A DNA stretch of 64,000 nucleotides from Acanthosoma haemorrhoidale (Eukaryota; Arthropoda; Insecta; Hemiptera; Acanthosomatidae), in assembly GCA_930367205.1 (NCBI GenBank), contig OV884013.1:86305333-86369332 (forward strand). Reading direction: 5' to 3'. The translations under genes were made by a program, and so were the position numbers. This document shows, in pieces, positions 26,101 to 41,100 of this stretch; within the stretch, counting starts at the first letter, position 1, and each line of letters starts with the position of its first letter. The notes beneath the pieces are model-generated. The model was not told where the DNA came from, did no database searches, and saw nothing but the letters and a program-made list of their open reading frames with translations.

Positions 26101-29100
26101 GAATGTAGGCAGGGACATCCTCTTCTATATTGTCGAAGCTAAGTTTGAGAAAATGTTATTGTTATTAATTTAGGATTTATATTGAAGTGCCTCCTCAGTC
26201 GTAGTTGAATGTTACCAAAAAAGTCAGTTGTGGACAGTTCTTGTATTAGTGGGTTTAGTTGTTTGTGTAGTTTGTTTGAAAGTTCTAATGTTCTAATGCA
26301 GTGAGGAATTGTGTGAAGGGTATGAATTATTAAGTAAAATGTTTCATCTGTGATAATTAGAGCGTTTTAATCTATAGCAGTAATATTTAGTTTTGTTTCT
26401 CTGATTATGTTTCTACAGTAATAGATAGCGTAAAATAGATCTACAACTCACTGAAGATTCGTGTTATATTGACTTATATCCTATAGCAGCCTCGATCTTC
26501 CTGTATTTTTCCTGTTATAAGACCCCTCTGAAGTCATTTACTGAGAAACCATTCGTTAGTGGCAATTTAAATTTTATAGTAGTATTGTTTTTTAACTAAA
26601 TCATTTTTTTTAAATAAAAAAAAACAGATGTGGGTAAAGTTTGAAACTCATACTTTAAATATGAAAAATATGCGTAGAAGCGTAATGTCTTTATATAAGA
26701 CAAAATTGAGATTTTTCAGTTAATTTTGAAACTGAAAAGTAGTTCCAAGAAAAACAGATATTAAAAAAAAGAGGTAGCTTTAGAAAACCAACGTTTGACA
26801 ATGCAAAGTGAAAGCCGGGCCGGAACGTCAACCACACATAGACTTGGGTACGTGCTTGCTTAGTCCCATTCGTCCATGAACTTAGGTGGTCACTGATGTT
26901 TGTACTTTATGTGCTCACGCTTGTTTATTTATGCGGGTTTAGTTTTGTTCGTTTGGTGTCTGGCAGGCTTTTAATCAACGAACTAGCGTTTCAGACAGTA
27001 TTTCTTGTATGTGACGATATAAGTGACCCTGACGAAGTGAGATTTGCAATGAAGTGTCCCCAGTTCATAGTGAGGTAATTCATTTCTCAATTTTCAAAAG
27101 CTGTTCGCTCCCCTCATCGAAATGACATGAAATGTTGGACAGACCAGTCAGTAATTATTCTTAAGCCCTGCTAATCAATTATCATAAAGTTTTCAAAATT
27201 TACTGTAGCTACATAATGATGATGATGATACTATGAGTTAATGATAGTATGTGGAAGGATAGTGTGTTTAATTATGTATTTTGATCCTCTATTCTAATCA
27301 GTTTTTCCCCACAGTTGAAAGTAAACGTCTTGAGGTTGCTTTTGTATTTCATAACATGACATTATAATATCTTCCCTATGGCCATTGTATAAGAAATATG
27401 ACGTATAATCATTTTGCATTGTTCCATTAATTAAGAGTATACGTTGTTATTTGTATTTATTTCACCTGCTTACAGGAACAGAAAACCTCTAAACTCTGCA
27501 TTTCATAACCCTTCACCCGATCGTGAAATACCAATATGTATTCCTTGGATGTTTGATTAACTTTATCAATACTTATATATTTGAAGTTTTTCCAGTTTCA
27601 CTGCGTATTTGGTTATCCAAAACATCTTTTCACCTATTTATATTCTTTTATCCGAAGAGGTTACTAATTTGAAAAAGTTTACACTACTTTCATTGTTAAG
27701 AATTCCTACTAGCACCCTCGTTCAGGTATGAATTTTATATTTATTAATTATATAGTTTAGTATTTTTATCCGTAAATTACTCGTATTTAAATTAAGGCAT
27801 CAATCAGGGAACGGAAGGTCTCACCATTAACAAAAACAAGGGTGAAAACACATAGTGTTTCTTCACTGGGAATGATACTAAATATCCCACATGCTGAGGG
27901 GGAATTGTTCCAAGCCTCTTCATATCATATTTTACATCTATTTATGTTTCAAATGGTATAATAAATAAAATAATAATGTTTACAAACTTAGACTGGCAAA
28001 TGGCCAATTGAACTGTTTTTTTTTTTGTGTACAGTGACAGCAAACGGTTCCTTTGAAAATGTCACTGTTGTTGTTAGCAATAATTGGAAACAGTTAGTGA
28101 CAATGGCTGCACAGGCCGATCTTATCGTGGATTCTTAAAGCAACTATCAGATAATCAACCTATATTGTTACTTTCTTACTTTGAACTTTTGCATGCATAT
28201 TTTATATTTTAAACAGTATTGGATTGTACTAATGTCACTGGATTAGTTAGTTTCCGACGGTTTTGTCCACATCCTCGTTTCCTGCAAAAAATATAACTAC
28301 CACCTGACATGTGGGGCTCTGCTCTTGGCACGTATTTTGTTGGGTCCGCCGCATTAGTGGGGCCCTCAAATTATTTAAAATAAAACAACGGGCGTTGATG
28401 ACCTGAGTGTTTGATGCCCTAAAATGTGACATGAAAGTCAGTTTTATAAAAGGCCATTTTATCAAATTAATGGGATTTGTAATTAGTCCAAATAAGGAAA
28501 TACCACAATTGACCGCAAGAAAATGTGTACCGTTTCGGTTTTAGGTTACATATTCTTACAAATAGTCATCTTATTAAAAAAGGAGGAATTCCATGCACTT
28601 ATACGAGGGAACATCCAAAAGAAACCGATCTATTTTTGTACAAACTGATTTTACAAAAAACCATTAATCTCCTTCAACCATTATCAAATATTTGGATGAA
28701 ACCAATGCCGACTTCCATACTTATCAACTAAAACAAGAACGATCGCTCCGAGAAGTGATCAGAAATTTGCACCGGTTTGATTCAAAGTTCGCCAAATAAC
28801 GAACTTGTTACAGAATAGGCAACAAGATGAATCCATCAAAACAGCGTTACCATTGTTGATCTCGAGCGAACACCTGGAGTGGAGAAGATATATGATGATA
28901 TACCTGTATTACACAAGAGTACAGGTTGAAAAACCTATCCCAAACGCGACATCGTCCAGTGCCATAACTGTCAGGCATATGGGCACACAAAATCGTACTG
29001 CCACCACCCTCCCAGTTGTGTAAAGTGCAGTGGGCAGTACAAAAGTGAATTGTGCAAACATTGTGAAGTGAATTGTGGGCGTGCTCTGCCAGCAAGCCCA

Positions 29101-32100
29101 CCCTGCCAACTACAAGGGCTGCGAGGCTTACAGAACAGTGAAGTCTAGGACCGAACAACGTCGTCGGCTAGAAGAGGAAAAACTAGCAACAAGAAGCGGC
29201 CCAACCAGACATTTTTGAGGCCTTCTGTCTCTTTCGCCGATGCCGTTCACAACAGAGAGCAGTCACAGGCACCACCCATTCCCTGTCCGCAAAATCATCT
29301 TCCCCAGCATTCCGTCCATCCCCTCAACCCACAAACTCAATCCCATCTTCAACCACACAACTCGCATATTCCTCCACCTTCAAGTTCTTCGGATCTCACC
29401 AGCCTTTTAACCCTATTCCTTACAGAGTTCAAAACCCTAATTACCCCTCTCATTTCCCTTCTTACAAATCTTATCTCCTACCTTATCCCCGTTACACAAA
29501 ATCAATAAGTGGATCCTTCCGATTCCTTATCCATTCTCCTTTGGAATGCGAATGGTGTTCGCACCACATTAACGAACTGACAGCACTACTCCACGACAAG
29601 AACATCGAAGTAGCTCTCATTACTGAAACAAGACTTTCGAGTAAACGACCAATTACCGTTCGACAGTACCAGACTTATTGAATTGATCACCCAGATGGAA
29701 GAGCTCATGCAGGTACCGCTGTCATTGTTCATAACTCCATTTCTCATCACATAGTTCCTTTGGTAGCACATAATTTCCTTCAGTCCACTGCAGTGTCAAT
29801 CAGCACCTTCATTTTTCTCCCTTGCTTTAGCATCAGTGTACTGCCCTCCCAATAAATCTATTTCCGATTCCAAATTCATCTCTTTTCTGGACTCCATCGA
29901 ACATCGTTTCTCCACCTTGTGGGTTTTCAATGTGGCGAAGCACCAACACTGGGGGTCAAGATCTACTAATACACGAGGACGTGCTTTGCTGTCTACACTC
30001 ACACGGAAACATTGCTCCATGATCTCTCCTGACACAGCCACCCATTATCCATCAGATCCCAACCGAAATCCAGATCTGCTTGACTTCTTCTTCTACCGTT
30101 GTTTAGGAACACTAAACTATTCACTCACGCACCTTGATGGCCTCTCCTCCGATCATAGCCTTTTATTATTAACTGCCTCCTACTTCATTTATTAGGGGTC
30201 CAGTCGATTGGAACCACTTCCGCCAGCTTCTTACAGGTTCCATAGAACTCAAAGTGTCCCTAAAAACATCCCAAGACCTAGACGATGCAGTGCATTCTTT
30301 CACTACTCTGGTCCTTGGACCAAGGTCGGCTTGGAAGGCATCGTCACCCCACCGTCATCCAAAAATTACGATCAAAATCGTTTACCCCATCATCTTAAAG
30401 ACCTAATCCAATCCAAACGCCACTCCATAACAGTGTGGCAAAGATCCCGACATCCTGCTGATTCTTAAAGCGTTAAATGGCATCCTTCCGTTCCGATTCT
30501 TTCAATTCCGACCTCTTCTCTCTGTCTACCAGGGATAACTAGCTGTGGGAAGTAAGATCGTGATGATGGGTCCTGGCTGGCTTTGGATGGGGATAGGTCG
30601 GAAGAATTCACTCTGAATCTTTCCCATACTTTCACACATCACCTTTCTCATCAAAACATACTCATAGCACAACTGTTGAAGATTTCCTCACTTCACCTAT
30701 ACCTTTCTCACTTCCACCAAAGCCGTTAACACCTCTGAGGTCAAATATCTTCTGAAAAAAATACCTTAAAGAAAATCTCCAGGGTATGATCTCCTTACTC
30801 CTCGAATCCTCAAACAACTTCCTCCTAAAGCCATAATCTTCCTAACCTACATCTGTAATTGTATTATCCGAACGACGCACTTTCCTCTCCTCTGGAAACA
30901 TTCCTTTATTGTCCCATTCGCCATGACGCCTCATCTTACCTTCCAATTAGCCTACCTCTCAAAAATATTTGAGAAACTCCTATTAAAACGTCTACTTCCA
31001 ATTGTTGAATCTAAAAACCTTTTTCCTATACACCAGTTTGGTTTCCGTCAACGACATTTGGGGAAATAAAAAGAAGTCACAGGGGGCTAGAGCGGGTGAA
31101 TAGGGAGGATGCGGCACAGAGGTTATACCATTTTTGCTCAAAATTCGGCGCACAGTTTTTCTGTACCGGCAGCAGTCAAGGAATAAATTTTGCAGCAACC
31201 CTTCTCATCCCCAAATCTTCACCTAAAATTTGCTGTACTGAGCTCCAAAAGTTGACTGGTGAAAAGTTGCTTTACACGGTCCTACTGGTGAAACCTGGCA
31301 CTACACTAACTCCACCACATACATCAGTTCGTTTTCTTTTGGGTACACCCTCATACAACAAATATATGTATCTATATCTTCTGACATAACCAAGTTCACT
31401 AAAAAACAGCTCAAACACTAACTTGGTATAAATTGTATTTATTAAATTGTGGTGTAAATTGTATCCATGCATTGTATTGGTATTTTTTAACTTTTTGAAC
31501 CTTTTTTTAACTCATACCCTGTAAAAGCGATTGATTTTTATTTTCATTAGGCAGAAGAATTCATTGTAATAATTAGGAACAAACATTTTTGGCACATAAA
31601 ACAAAATATTCGTAGATAGCATTAGTCTCTGGCAAGTTTATAATAAATACAAATAAAACATCAAAATAACAACAAGAAATAAGTTAAAACAGAAAGAAAA
31701 CCATGTATGAAGAAACGGAAAATTATATGAAAATAATTTACAATATACTTGGCGTTTTACAAATGTGCTAGAGTTCGTATCGAGTTTCTTTTCTGAATAA
31801 AATGTTTTGAGAAATACTGATTCAAATCGTTTTCCTGTCATACAATATATGTTAACATGGCTGTAAAAAACAACATCTTTTCTCCGTCTCAGCGAAAAAT
31901 TGGAAAACTGGAATTTAATGACAGGCTATCAATTAAAGGAATGAAATCACATTAAGAATACTTGTATATGTTCCCTAATTGGAATTTTAGTCTTAATTAG
32001 AAAGAGAATGCCTAGATATTTCCAAAGATAATGGTGATTCGGCATTTACATATATTAATGTGACATCTTAGAAATATTTGTTTGGTCGAAACGGTAAATG

Positions 32101-35100
32101 AGATAAAACAGAGATTAGAGCGGTAGTAGAAAGGGAGCCCACCTCAAGCTCAGTGGTTCGTGGTTGTTAGACGTTCGAGAAGGATTCGACAATGTCTGGC
32201 ACAAAGGATTACTATTTAAGCTATAAGTACCTGGATTTTACTCTCCTATATGTAGAAAATTCACATTCGTATACTTTCTATTACCGTAAGGTGTATTACA
32301 TACATTTTAACTTTTTCCTATGATATAGCTCTTCTTTTGAAATAATTTTTGTTTTTTATGCTTCCGATGGCATTTTGGAAAGCAAACAGTAAACATTGTC
32401 AAGTAGATGTTTAGAACCTCGATCCGTGGCAGCTAAAAATCCAGACATAATAGAGGCAAAACTAGTCGGTCTGGGGAGGTTCGATCGGAAATATTTCAAC
32501 GAATTCCCACTCGTCAATACTGCGGATATCTCGAAAGGCAAGTTACAAAACATAATTATACATAATAATCATCTAATTCCAAGAGATGTACTTGGATAAT
32601 TATGACTACTCAAATTTAATATTCAAATCTAGACAAAAAAAGAGTTTCACCGAATCAAATCCAAAAAAATCCCCACAAAAATAGGGAAATATTAAAGTCA
32701 CGCAATCCTATACAATGATAGTCGGAAAAAAAATACATTTTACACGAACTGTACGAATCACTGTACAGAACAATCACTAGCCCTTTACCTACGTATACCT
32801 GCCCTGTCGGCACTGCTGGTAAACTACAACTAATAAGATAGAAAGGCGCTACAACAACTTCCTTTGAGTAATCCTAAAAGCAAAATGGTCTGTGAGGAAC
32901 GGTCTAAACCACCGTGAAATGCTCGCTACATTGTCAAAGACCACGTACCACACGTGGGTGTGGCTCAAGCCTATGAAAGAAAAGCAACGGTATCATTTAC
33001 AATTGTTTGAACTTCAATCAACAACAAGTACTCACTATACTTTGTAGCATCCAAGAATTATTTGTATTCCTCCACTAACAAGCCCTTTCGGTAGATAACC
33101 TTTGGTTGTTATCTGCCGGCTCAATTATGTGAATTGGATTCAAAAATGAAATGATATTGTTAAGTGGTCGTTAGGGACCGGTGTGTTTCATTCGATATTA
33201 GCACTTATTGGAATCGGTAGTTTGGTATTAGAAAGATTTGTTCTTTCATAACAACTCAATTGGACACTACTAGAATTGTTAAGTCACATTTTTTTTGAGG
33301 CTATCTATGATCCGTTTCTATTGGAGCGAATTACAAGAAGTATTATTGTCCAAAACAATCAACGAACCTACGAGTATAACATCTATGCTACTATAGTTCT
33401 TTATGTTGTCGATAGCAATAGATATTTAAGCCAATTGTTGTCAGCACCACTCAATTTATTTATGTGGGTTGCTTTACCGTACTAAATTCTTTATAATGTT
33501 GAGATCTTGGATTACATGAAGAAGGAAAAGAAATATCGTTTCACTTCCAGAAATATAAGCGATAATACATAACTAACGTGGAAATTCCAAAACGTTTAAA
33601 AACATAACACTCCCATGATTACATGTTGGATAACATCTGTCCTTCATGAATTGCCCTAAAGATAATTTTATTACTACGATTTCTTTGGATTATTACTAGT
33701 ATTAGAACTGAAATACCAGGTAACATATCATCACTACGTGTCCCTCACTTCCCTGCTCTAAGCATATTCCTGTGGTGTAAAAGTGATTTACATTAGCGGA
33801 CAACTTATAAGTTTTTAAACGTTTGGTTAATCAAGAGATAAAAAAAATGTGTGAGCGCTAGATATTATGTTATATATCAAATTAAAGGTCATATCTTGCA
33901 ATCAGAAACATACAATCAACTTAAATCAAGGCCTGGTTATAGATTTGATAGATTATTATTACTTCATCCTGCTCCATTGGTGTCAGACTTGGTACCCATC
34001 TTCACAAATCTCTTCCACTCCTCTTTGGTGTGAGCTGTTTCTTGGAGTTAAACAATCAGTGCTTCATTAGGTCCTTTTCCAACTGTGTACTTAAAAAAAT
34101 AATAATTGAGACAATTATTTTATTCATTGCTTGAAAAAAAATGTGCCCACGAAATGTCCTTTGCAGTATTTATAATAGTTATAACATTAATCTCGTGACT
34201 TTTGTTTTTCAACGTAAAATTTATAAAAAAACAAAAACCTCAGACCATGTAATAACGTCATGTGTTTGTCATAACCGGCTGTCACATATGTATCCCTTCC
34301 TGTCACATTAAGCCTCTATTTGACCAAATCAGACTGGCTCAAATTCCTCTTGTGAAATTTATTATGAATTTAAATTTTAACATAAAATTATGTCATTTGC
34401 ATTATAGGAACTGGTCCAGTGAGCAGCCTCGATACCTAAGTGGGCCGTCCGGTTTCCGGATTCCGATTTAGCCTCGGATGCTAACACATGTTCTCGGAGG
34501 GACCTCATGCATTTATGTTATCCCTTGCCCTTACCAGCTACTATGAGCTAAAGAACATATTATTAAAAACACAGTATAACTGACTGTTTCTGTGAATGAT
34601 TAATGATATGCAATCAAATTAATGGCACTAATAAAATCGTTTATATACAGAAGTAAAATAATGTAAATATTGACAAACGCAAATTATAAGTTGATAAGTA
34701 CATTTATTTCATTTTTTGAGACCATGTTTTCAGTATTGTTCTTTGTTATGATGTGTTTTTGTGAGAAATCTTCTGCTTATTACTGTATACCACGAATTAA
34801 TAAACATATAATATTGTAAATAGTAAGTGATTATAGCATTAAAATTGTAACTGTATCTAGTAGAGATTTTTCTGAAGAGTTCTGAACAATTTTGAGAAGT
34901 CCCTTCTCTCCAATATAGTATTGCAAGGTTTAATTTATGTGGTGGTAATGGATCTGCATATCTAAAAATTTAAACATTTCACAACTTAGATGAAGTCTTG
35001 TCTGATTTTCTACACAATAAAATTTATAGCGCAATGTCCAGATCACTTTATAGGCGTATACATATGTGATTTTTAAACAGTTTTCCTTACAGGTGACCCA

Positions 35101-38100
35101 CGGAGACGAAGACAAAAAAGACGGAGACCAGATTGCCCTGGAGAGCGCAGGAGGTGGAGAGCTGTGGGTCAGTCCAGAGCCGAAGCTGCCGACTATAAGG
35201 TCATTGGACGTCAAGTGTGGCAGAAACAGTATGAAGGTTTTCATCAGCTTCGATCAGCCCTTTTACGGCCTGGTATTCAGCAAGGGCCACTACAGGTAGG
35301 TTAGCATCAGCTATGTAAAACAAGAGTAAAAAGTATTAAACATTGGTGATAAATTACCCAACAAGTTCTCCTTAAATCACACTTTCTTTGTTAACTCGAA
35401 GATCGAACCGAACAAGGGTTACTTACACCTATTGGGCCCAAGAATGGTTTTATCTTGGCGAATTACCCGAAAACTCTTTCAGGTCTATCAGGCAAACCCC
35501 AGCCAGTTGGTTGTTCATTCGACCCCCATGCTATAAGGGACTTGGGCGTATTCCTCACTCCGAGAAGTATGTAGCCAGACGTTCTATACTGGATGCAGGG
35601 TAACCGCCGCTTATTCTACACTTCTTAAATATGTTTGGTTTGGTTCGTACCAAATTTAACACAGTTTAAGGTTAGAATATTGGCGGAAAATCTATGGGAT
35701 TTGTAACGCAACATTAAGTGCTTGACAAAACACTTGTCCTACTCGTTAGGTTCCCACTAAATTTGGCACCAATAAGACCCGAAGTTTTTTTTTTTCCAAG
35801 AACTCTCTCCCTCCTCTTTATTTGCTGTTATATTTTAGGAATCGTTTTTAACTCCCCCACACCTTTCCTTTTCTCCAGTTTTCTATACTTTGGTGCCATT
35901 TTACTTCCTACCCTCCTACCCTCATTCACATCACAGTGACAGTACCGAGCATTCCGGCTTGTATATTTACAAACGACCAAGCTACAGGACATATAATGAC
36001 CTATTGTAAATAGATTCATCTATGTAGAATCTATAGTGAATTCCATAATTTTGATAACAAGGGGATATGAAGAAAACAAAAAACAACAACATATATATCA
36101 ACATTTTATAAGAGTTTCTTGTCTTCCAATTAATGAATTTCTTTTCTCGTATCTTTGAACATTTCTTTTAATTTTCTATTTCATGACATTTCCATTTGAC
36201 CTGTATAGTAGAAGTCGTTATAAAAAATAAGTTGTGTTGCAGCAACGGTAACTGCATCCACTTGCCTGCGGGTCTTGGCCGGACGCAGGCCACCTTCGAA
36301 ATAGGCGTCCATTCTTGCGGGACTGCTGGCAACACCGAGAACGGCCTCTACGGCTACGGAGCTGACTCCGGATCTGGCACCTACTTCGAAAACATCATTG
36401 TCGTCCAATATGATCCACAGGTAACTTTTCAATAATAAGACACGAATTCCGAAAGGCAATATTGTCAAGATCATAACATTTAAGGTCCACTCACAAGTAG
36501 AGACTTGGAAGTAGATCTCACTTCTCAGTTTTCCTCAAAGCAACCAAATGGAGAGAACGCAGTTGTAAATCATGTCTGCTACGAGGAAATTATATTAATC
36601 ACTTTTTATATAGTCAATTTAGTTGTGGTATGAATATTGGGGAGGCCCAACCCAATTAGTATATTTTTTTGGCTGATAATTCTTTTGATTATGTTTGAAA
36701 ATTGTTAATATTTTTCGCTCATCTCAAGTGGAGCATTTGCAGTGCTATACTGATTAACACTAATAGTAAGTTAAAAATTAACCACAAAGATACAAACGCT
36801 TGTACCTGATCAAATTTGTACCATAGGGAGGACACGCTGCAGATGTGGATATTATGTGGGTGGTAGTAAAGATGGATTTGCTGACAATGCGCACAATATT
36901 TCAGTTGAGATGCGGTTATTTCGGAAACATTTAAATACAATGGACTCGTGAGGAGTACTAGAACGGTTGAGAGGTATAAATTGCTCAGTATAAGAAATAT
37001 CAGTTAATTAATGAGGTAGAAACTCCAACATTGATGAAAAGAAGTATATGCCCCTGAAAAGGATATCGTTTGTATGAAACGTCTTATTTGATTTATTAAA
37101 TTGTGTTTTATTTTTAATCTGTGCAATTCTTAATGAATTCCCGCCATATATTTTCAGAAGATAGAACTGTTTGGCATGAAAAAACAAAACAAAAAAAACT
37201 TGTTTGACTTGTTCATACAAATGACTAGGCGATTTAATGAAGTGCGCCCATTCGTCGCGAATTGGGGACTCGTTTTTCTTACTCGGCATGTGCTCAAGAT
37301 ACTTTTACATACCGACACTAATAACTTTTTCTACTTGGTAAAATCCATTGCTCGCATATTGAAATTTGCCATTAATGAGTGTCAATAGACGCAGTTATCA
37401 GGTGTAGTTGTTATCAGGAGGAGGCTATTAAAGGTTAGTCAACCAGGTAGTTACTTAACGGAGTTTTCTCAAAACAACATGGTGCCGAAACCAAAATATT
37501 CGTGAATTAGTTGAGTGACAGTGATTCGCGAACGGGTTGAATAATAAAAAGTCGATCGCCCGATAATTCAAGTGTTTGTTTAAAATTTCAAAGTTATGTC
37601 GGACGATTCAGGTGATAGTGGAATGCCAACAAAATTGGACGGCAGCTTGACAGCAATGGTTGAATTCCTTAGAGTGGTTAGAAGCAACTAATTTGTCTTG
37701 AAAAAAAGCTCAGAAACAGATGCCTGCTGAAGGAAACAAATATTTAAAGGTGATCAAAAACGATTTGATACATATTTTACCCCTAAAGTAAATAGAACAT
37801 ACGAAAAACTACTGATTCAAGAAAGAAACCAACCTTTTGACGAATTTTTTAACTATTGTAATTAACCAAGATAATATGAAAGGAGATGAATCACCGGTAG
37901 TTCACTCGATAAAAATCAAGAAGTTGGTTAAAGAACAGGATGAAAAGTCTAAAACAAAAACATTGCAGTGAAAAAATTGTCCATTTTTTTTAAAAAAATT
38001 GTATGAAATGTCAACGCTGAAACCACTTTGTAAATGTTTCGGAAGCCAGGAAAGTTGATGGAGTTGCCAAGGGAATTGAAGCACATTTTGGTGACTGAAT

Positions 38101-41100
38101 AGACTTGCACGTAGCGTTGGTCCAGCAAGAAGGCTCATATAAGGAAGGGTGGTTTGAAACTCTTATCTTTACTGATAATATTGAGCAAATATTTAAATTA
38201 CGTCGTGGTTCCCAGGCAAACTTGATCAACAATGACGAGGCCTAAAGACGTCTTATTCTGATATCAAAAGTGAGGGCATTGATCTCTTATAGCAATGATC
38301 GTACGCCAGTATTGGGTGAAGCGAAAGTTCCAATAGAATTAAAAAATAGTGTAAAAGCAACCATGAATTTTCTGGTAGTTCTTTCACATCATCATTTTCT
38401 CCCGGGCAAACAAACTTTTAAAAGATTAGGCCTCATCAAGGTGGTGGAAAAAATTTCTCATAGTATGGATCTCGGCTGTTTGAAAGAATTCACATTGACA
38501 TCATGGAAAATCTAACGCTTATGATTTTTCCGCCGAGAAAAATTCCATTTCCTTTGAGACCTGCAGTGAAGGCAGAACTAGATAAAATGTTTGAAAACAA
38601 AATAAATGTTGTTATGAGCGAACCTGTCCCGGCTGTTTCACCAATGATTATGGTATGGAAAAATAAAAATCTTGACCTCACAAGGGTGAATAAAAATGTG
38701 AAACGTCAACATCCCCTCCAAACGCTTGAAGAAGTAACTGCAGAGCTACATGGCGCCAGGAGATTTACGAAATTGGACTGGGTCCGTGGTTTCTGGCAGA
38801 TTCCAGTCACAGAAAGAACCTCTATATACTTGACCTTCCCAACCTTCTTTTGATAACATTTACTCCTGATAGCGGCGTCAATGAAGGTGACGTTCCATTG
38901 ATTATGAGCTTTGAGAATGGTGTTAAATATAAAGAGCACCCGAAAGGAAAAGATACATAGTGAATTTGTAGGATGCGGGAGTATAATAATAATAATATAT
39001 ATAGACTTAGAGGATGTGGTGCGTTAATTTTGGACAAATAACGCGGTGTAAAATTTTTCTGTCAGCTATAAATATTGCCACTTATCTTGCTTGAATTGAA
39101 AATTGAGCTCAAATTTTTATTTCATTCTTGATATGCCGAATTATCGGCTAGTTGGAGCTAGTTAATTCTTGTATAATTGTAACATGCTTAGCTGTTCCTT
39201 TATAATGTTTGCTAAGTTTTTTAAATAAACTTAGAAAACAGTTGGCCCTGAGAAGCTTATGCTATGAGAGGTTGTGTTTAAACGTCATTTCGATATAATC
39301 GATTTATTTTCAAAATTCTATTAATTGACCCTTTATTATTTTGAATAATACCATGTCTGGTATGGTGACATGGACAAACCACAGGGACAATTAAACTTCA
39401 AGGTGAAGTTCAGAGGGTTTTTAATCCTTCAAGTTATTAGTGTTTTATAGCAATACTGGAGTATCTAATCGTATTATGTTTATGGAGATATTAAATAGGG
39501 AACGTTGCTGTTGAAAGTCGTTGGGTATAGCTGTATCATATTTATATTGATATTTCTAATGGTTAGGAAATCCTTTATTAAATTCACCTGTTTATATTCA
39601 CTGATTTCTAAATATTGTGCATAACTTAACTTAAAAAAATGTCCTGAAAAACATTTTCCGGTTCGGACGACTATTCACGTACCTAGGAACCGACTCAATG
39701 GAAATGTTCTTAAATTAACATACTATCGAAACGTTCCCACATTAATATCCTTCACACACTTTCGGAAATTCTATTCAAACTACTGTTTAAAAGAATACTG
39801 ATGATGGATGGATTCACATTTACCACCTTACTAATCTAGATGGCTTTCGGACATCCAACATTATAATTGTTTTCAAATTTTGAGGGGTATTAATCAAAAC
39901 TAGCTTGTCTTTCCTCGTGGCTACACAGTTGACAACCATTGTGCTACTATGAATCGAAATGGTTTAAAGGTTTGTACAGGATCCTGTATTATATTGTACA
40001 TTATATTATCTATATGGTGGGATACAAACAACGCCAAACCTTCTCAGTCAATCAATAATGTTAACACCATAGCCATATTGAATAATATGTTAGTCGGAAA
40101 TGTGCTGACTACCCCCTGTACGAATCGGATCTGGTATTATCCCTTATATGGCAAGAAACATACGTCGGATGAATCAGGCCTTGGCAGTTATTGACAAGAA
40201 AATTTCCCCTTTTCATGGTTCGTGATCCGTCTTAACGAAGCAATTTGGCTGTGCTCATACCGAATTCATGGTACAGTTTTTATTATGGTAATTGATATCC
40301 GCTTAGTTTTTCAAACTGCTATAAAAACATTACTTACAAAGATGTATGACCCATTTTTCAGCAATGCCATTTTTTTTTTTTTTGATTATTTATTATGTAT
40401 TATTCAACTTTGAGGCATATTAATAAAGTAATGCCATGTCATCTACTATATATAAATATTGATCTGTCCCTCTTGAATACTTCTTATTCTGAAACTTAAC
40501 TTCATATTTTGCATTGGTCAAATACAGGTCAAGTTTAGATTTTAGCCAGATCAGGTCATACGGTCATAAAGCTGTGACCAAAAGTCATATTTCTTTACTT
40601 TTTCCATTTTCGTTTTTAATTGACCTTATGTGAATTATGGGAACTATTCTAGACCAGTGGCCTTATCCAGAATTCAGACGCTCACTATTTATGTTATTTA
40701 TCAAATATCTATGAAGTGAATGAAAACAATAATTGAGTTCGAAGGGGTAGGATAGGCTCTGCTGTTCATTCTTTCAGGTAGGCCTGTATCTATCTATCTG
40801 TATACTCCATAGATAGCGGTCGCAAAAAAGTCAATTTATTAAGCCTCGGCTCAGAAGCTCTTAAAATTGAAAAAAACAAAACCATTTTAGCCTGTTGTTG
40901 TATTTATAAAAAATAAAATTAAGAAACAAAGATGGGAATGATACTTGTCGATGGATCAAGCAGTTTAAAAACTAACAACTACTTTGCCAATAGTCTATGA
41001 AATATATGCTTTAAAAAATAGTATTGTTTAAATGGTAGGTGTATGTTATAGGTGCAGGAGGTGTGGGACCTAGCAAAGAAGCTGCGCTGCACCTGGCATG

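Noticed and set aside
26995..27074. AG/GT-bounded open stretch containing DDISDPDEVRFAMKC
   Set aside because: Its 80-nt length would break the phase between the ZP exons on either side, and no ZP protein I know has such a segment.
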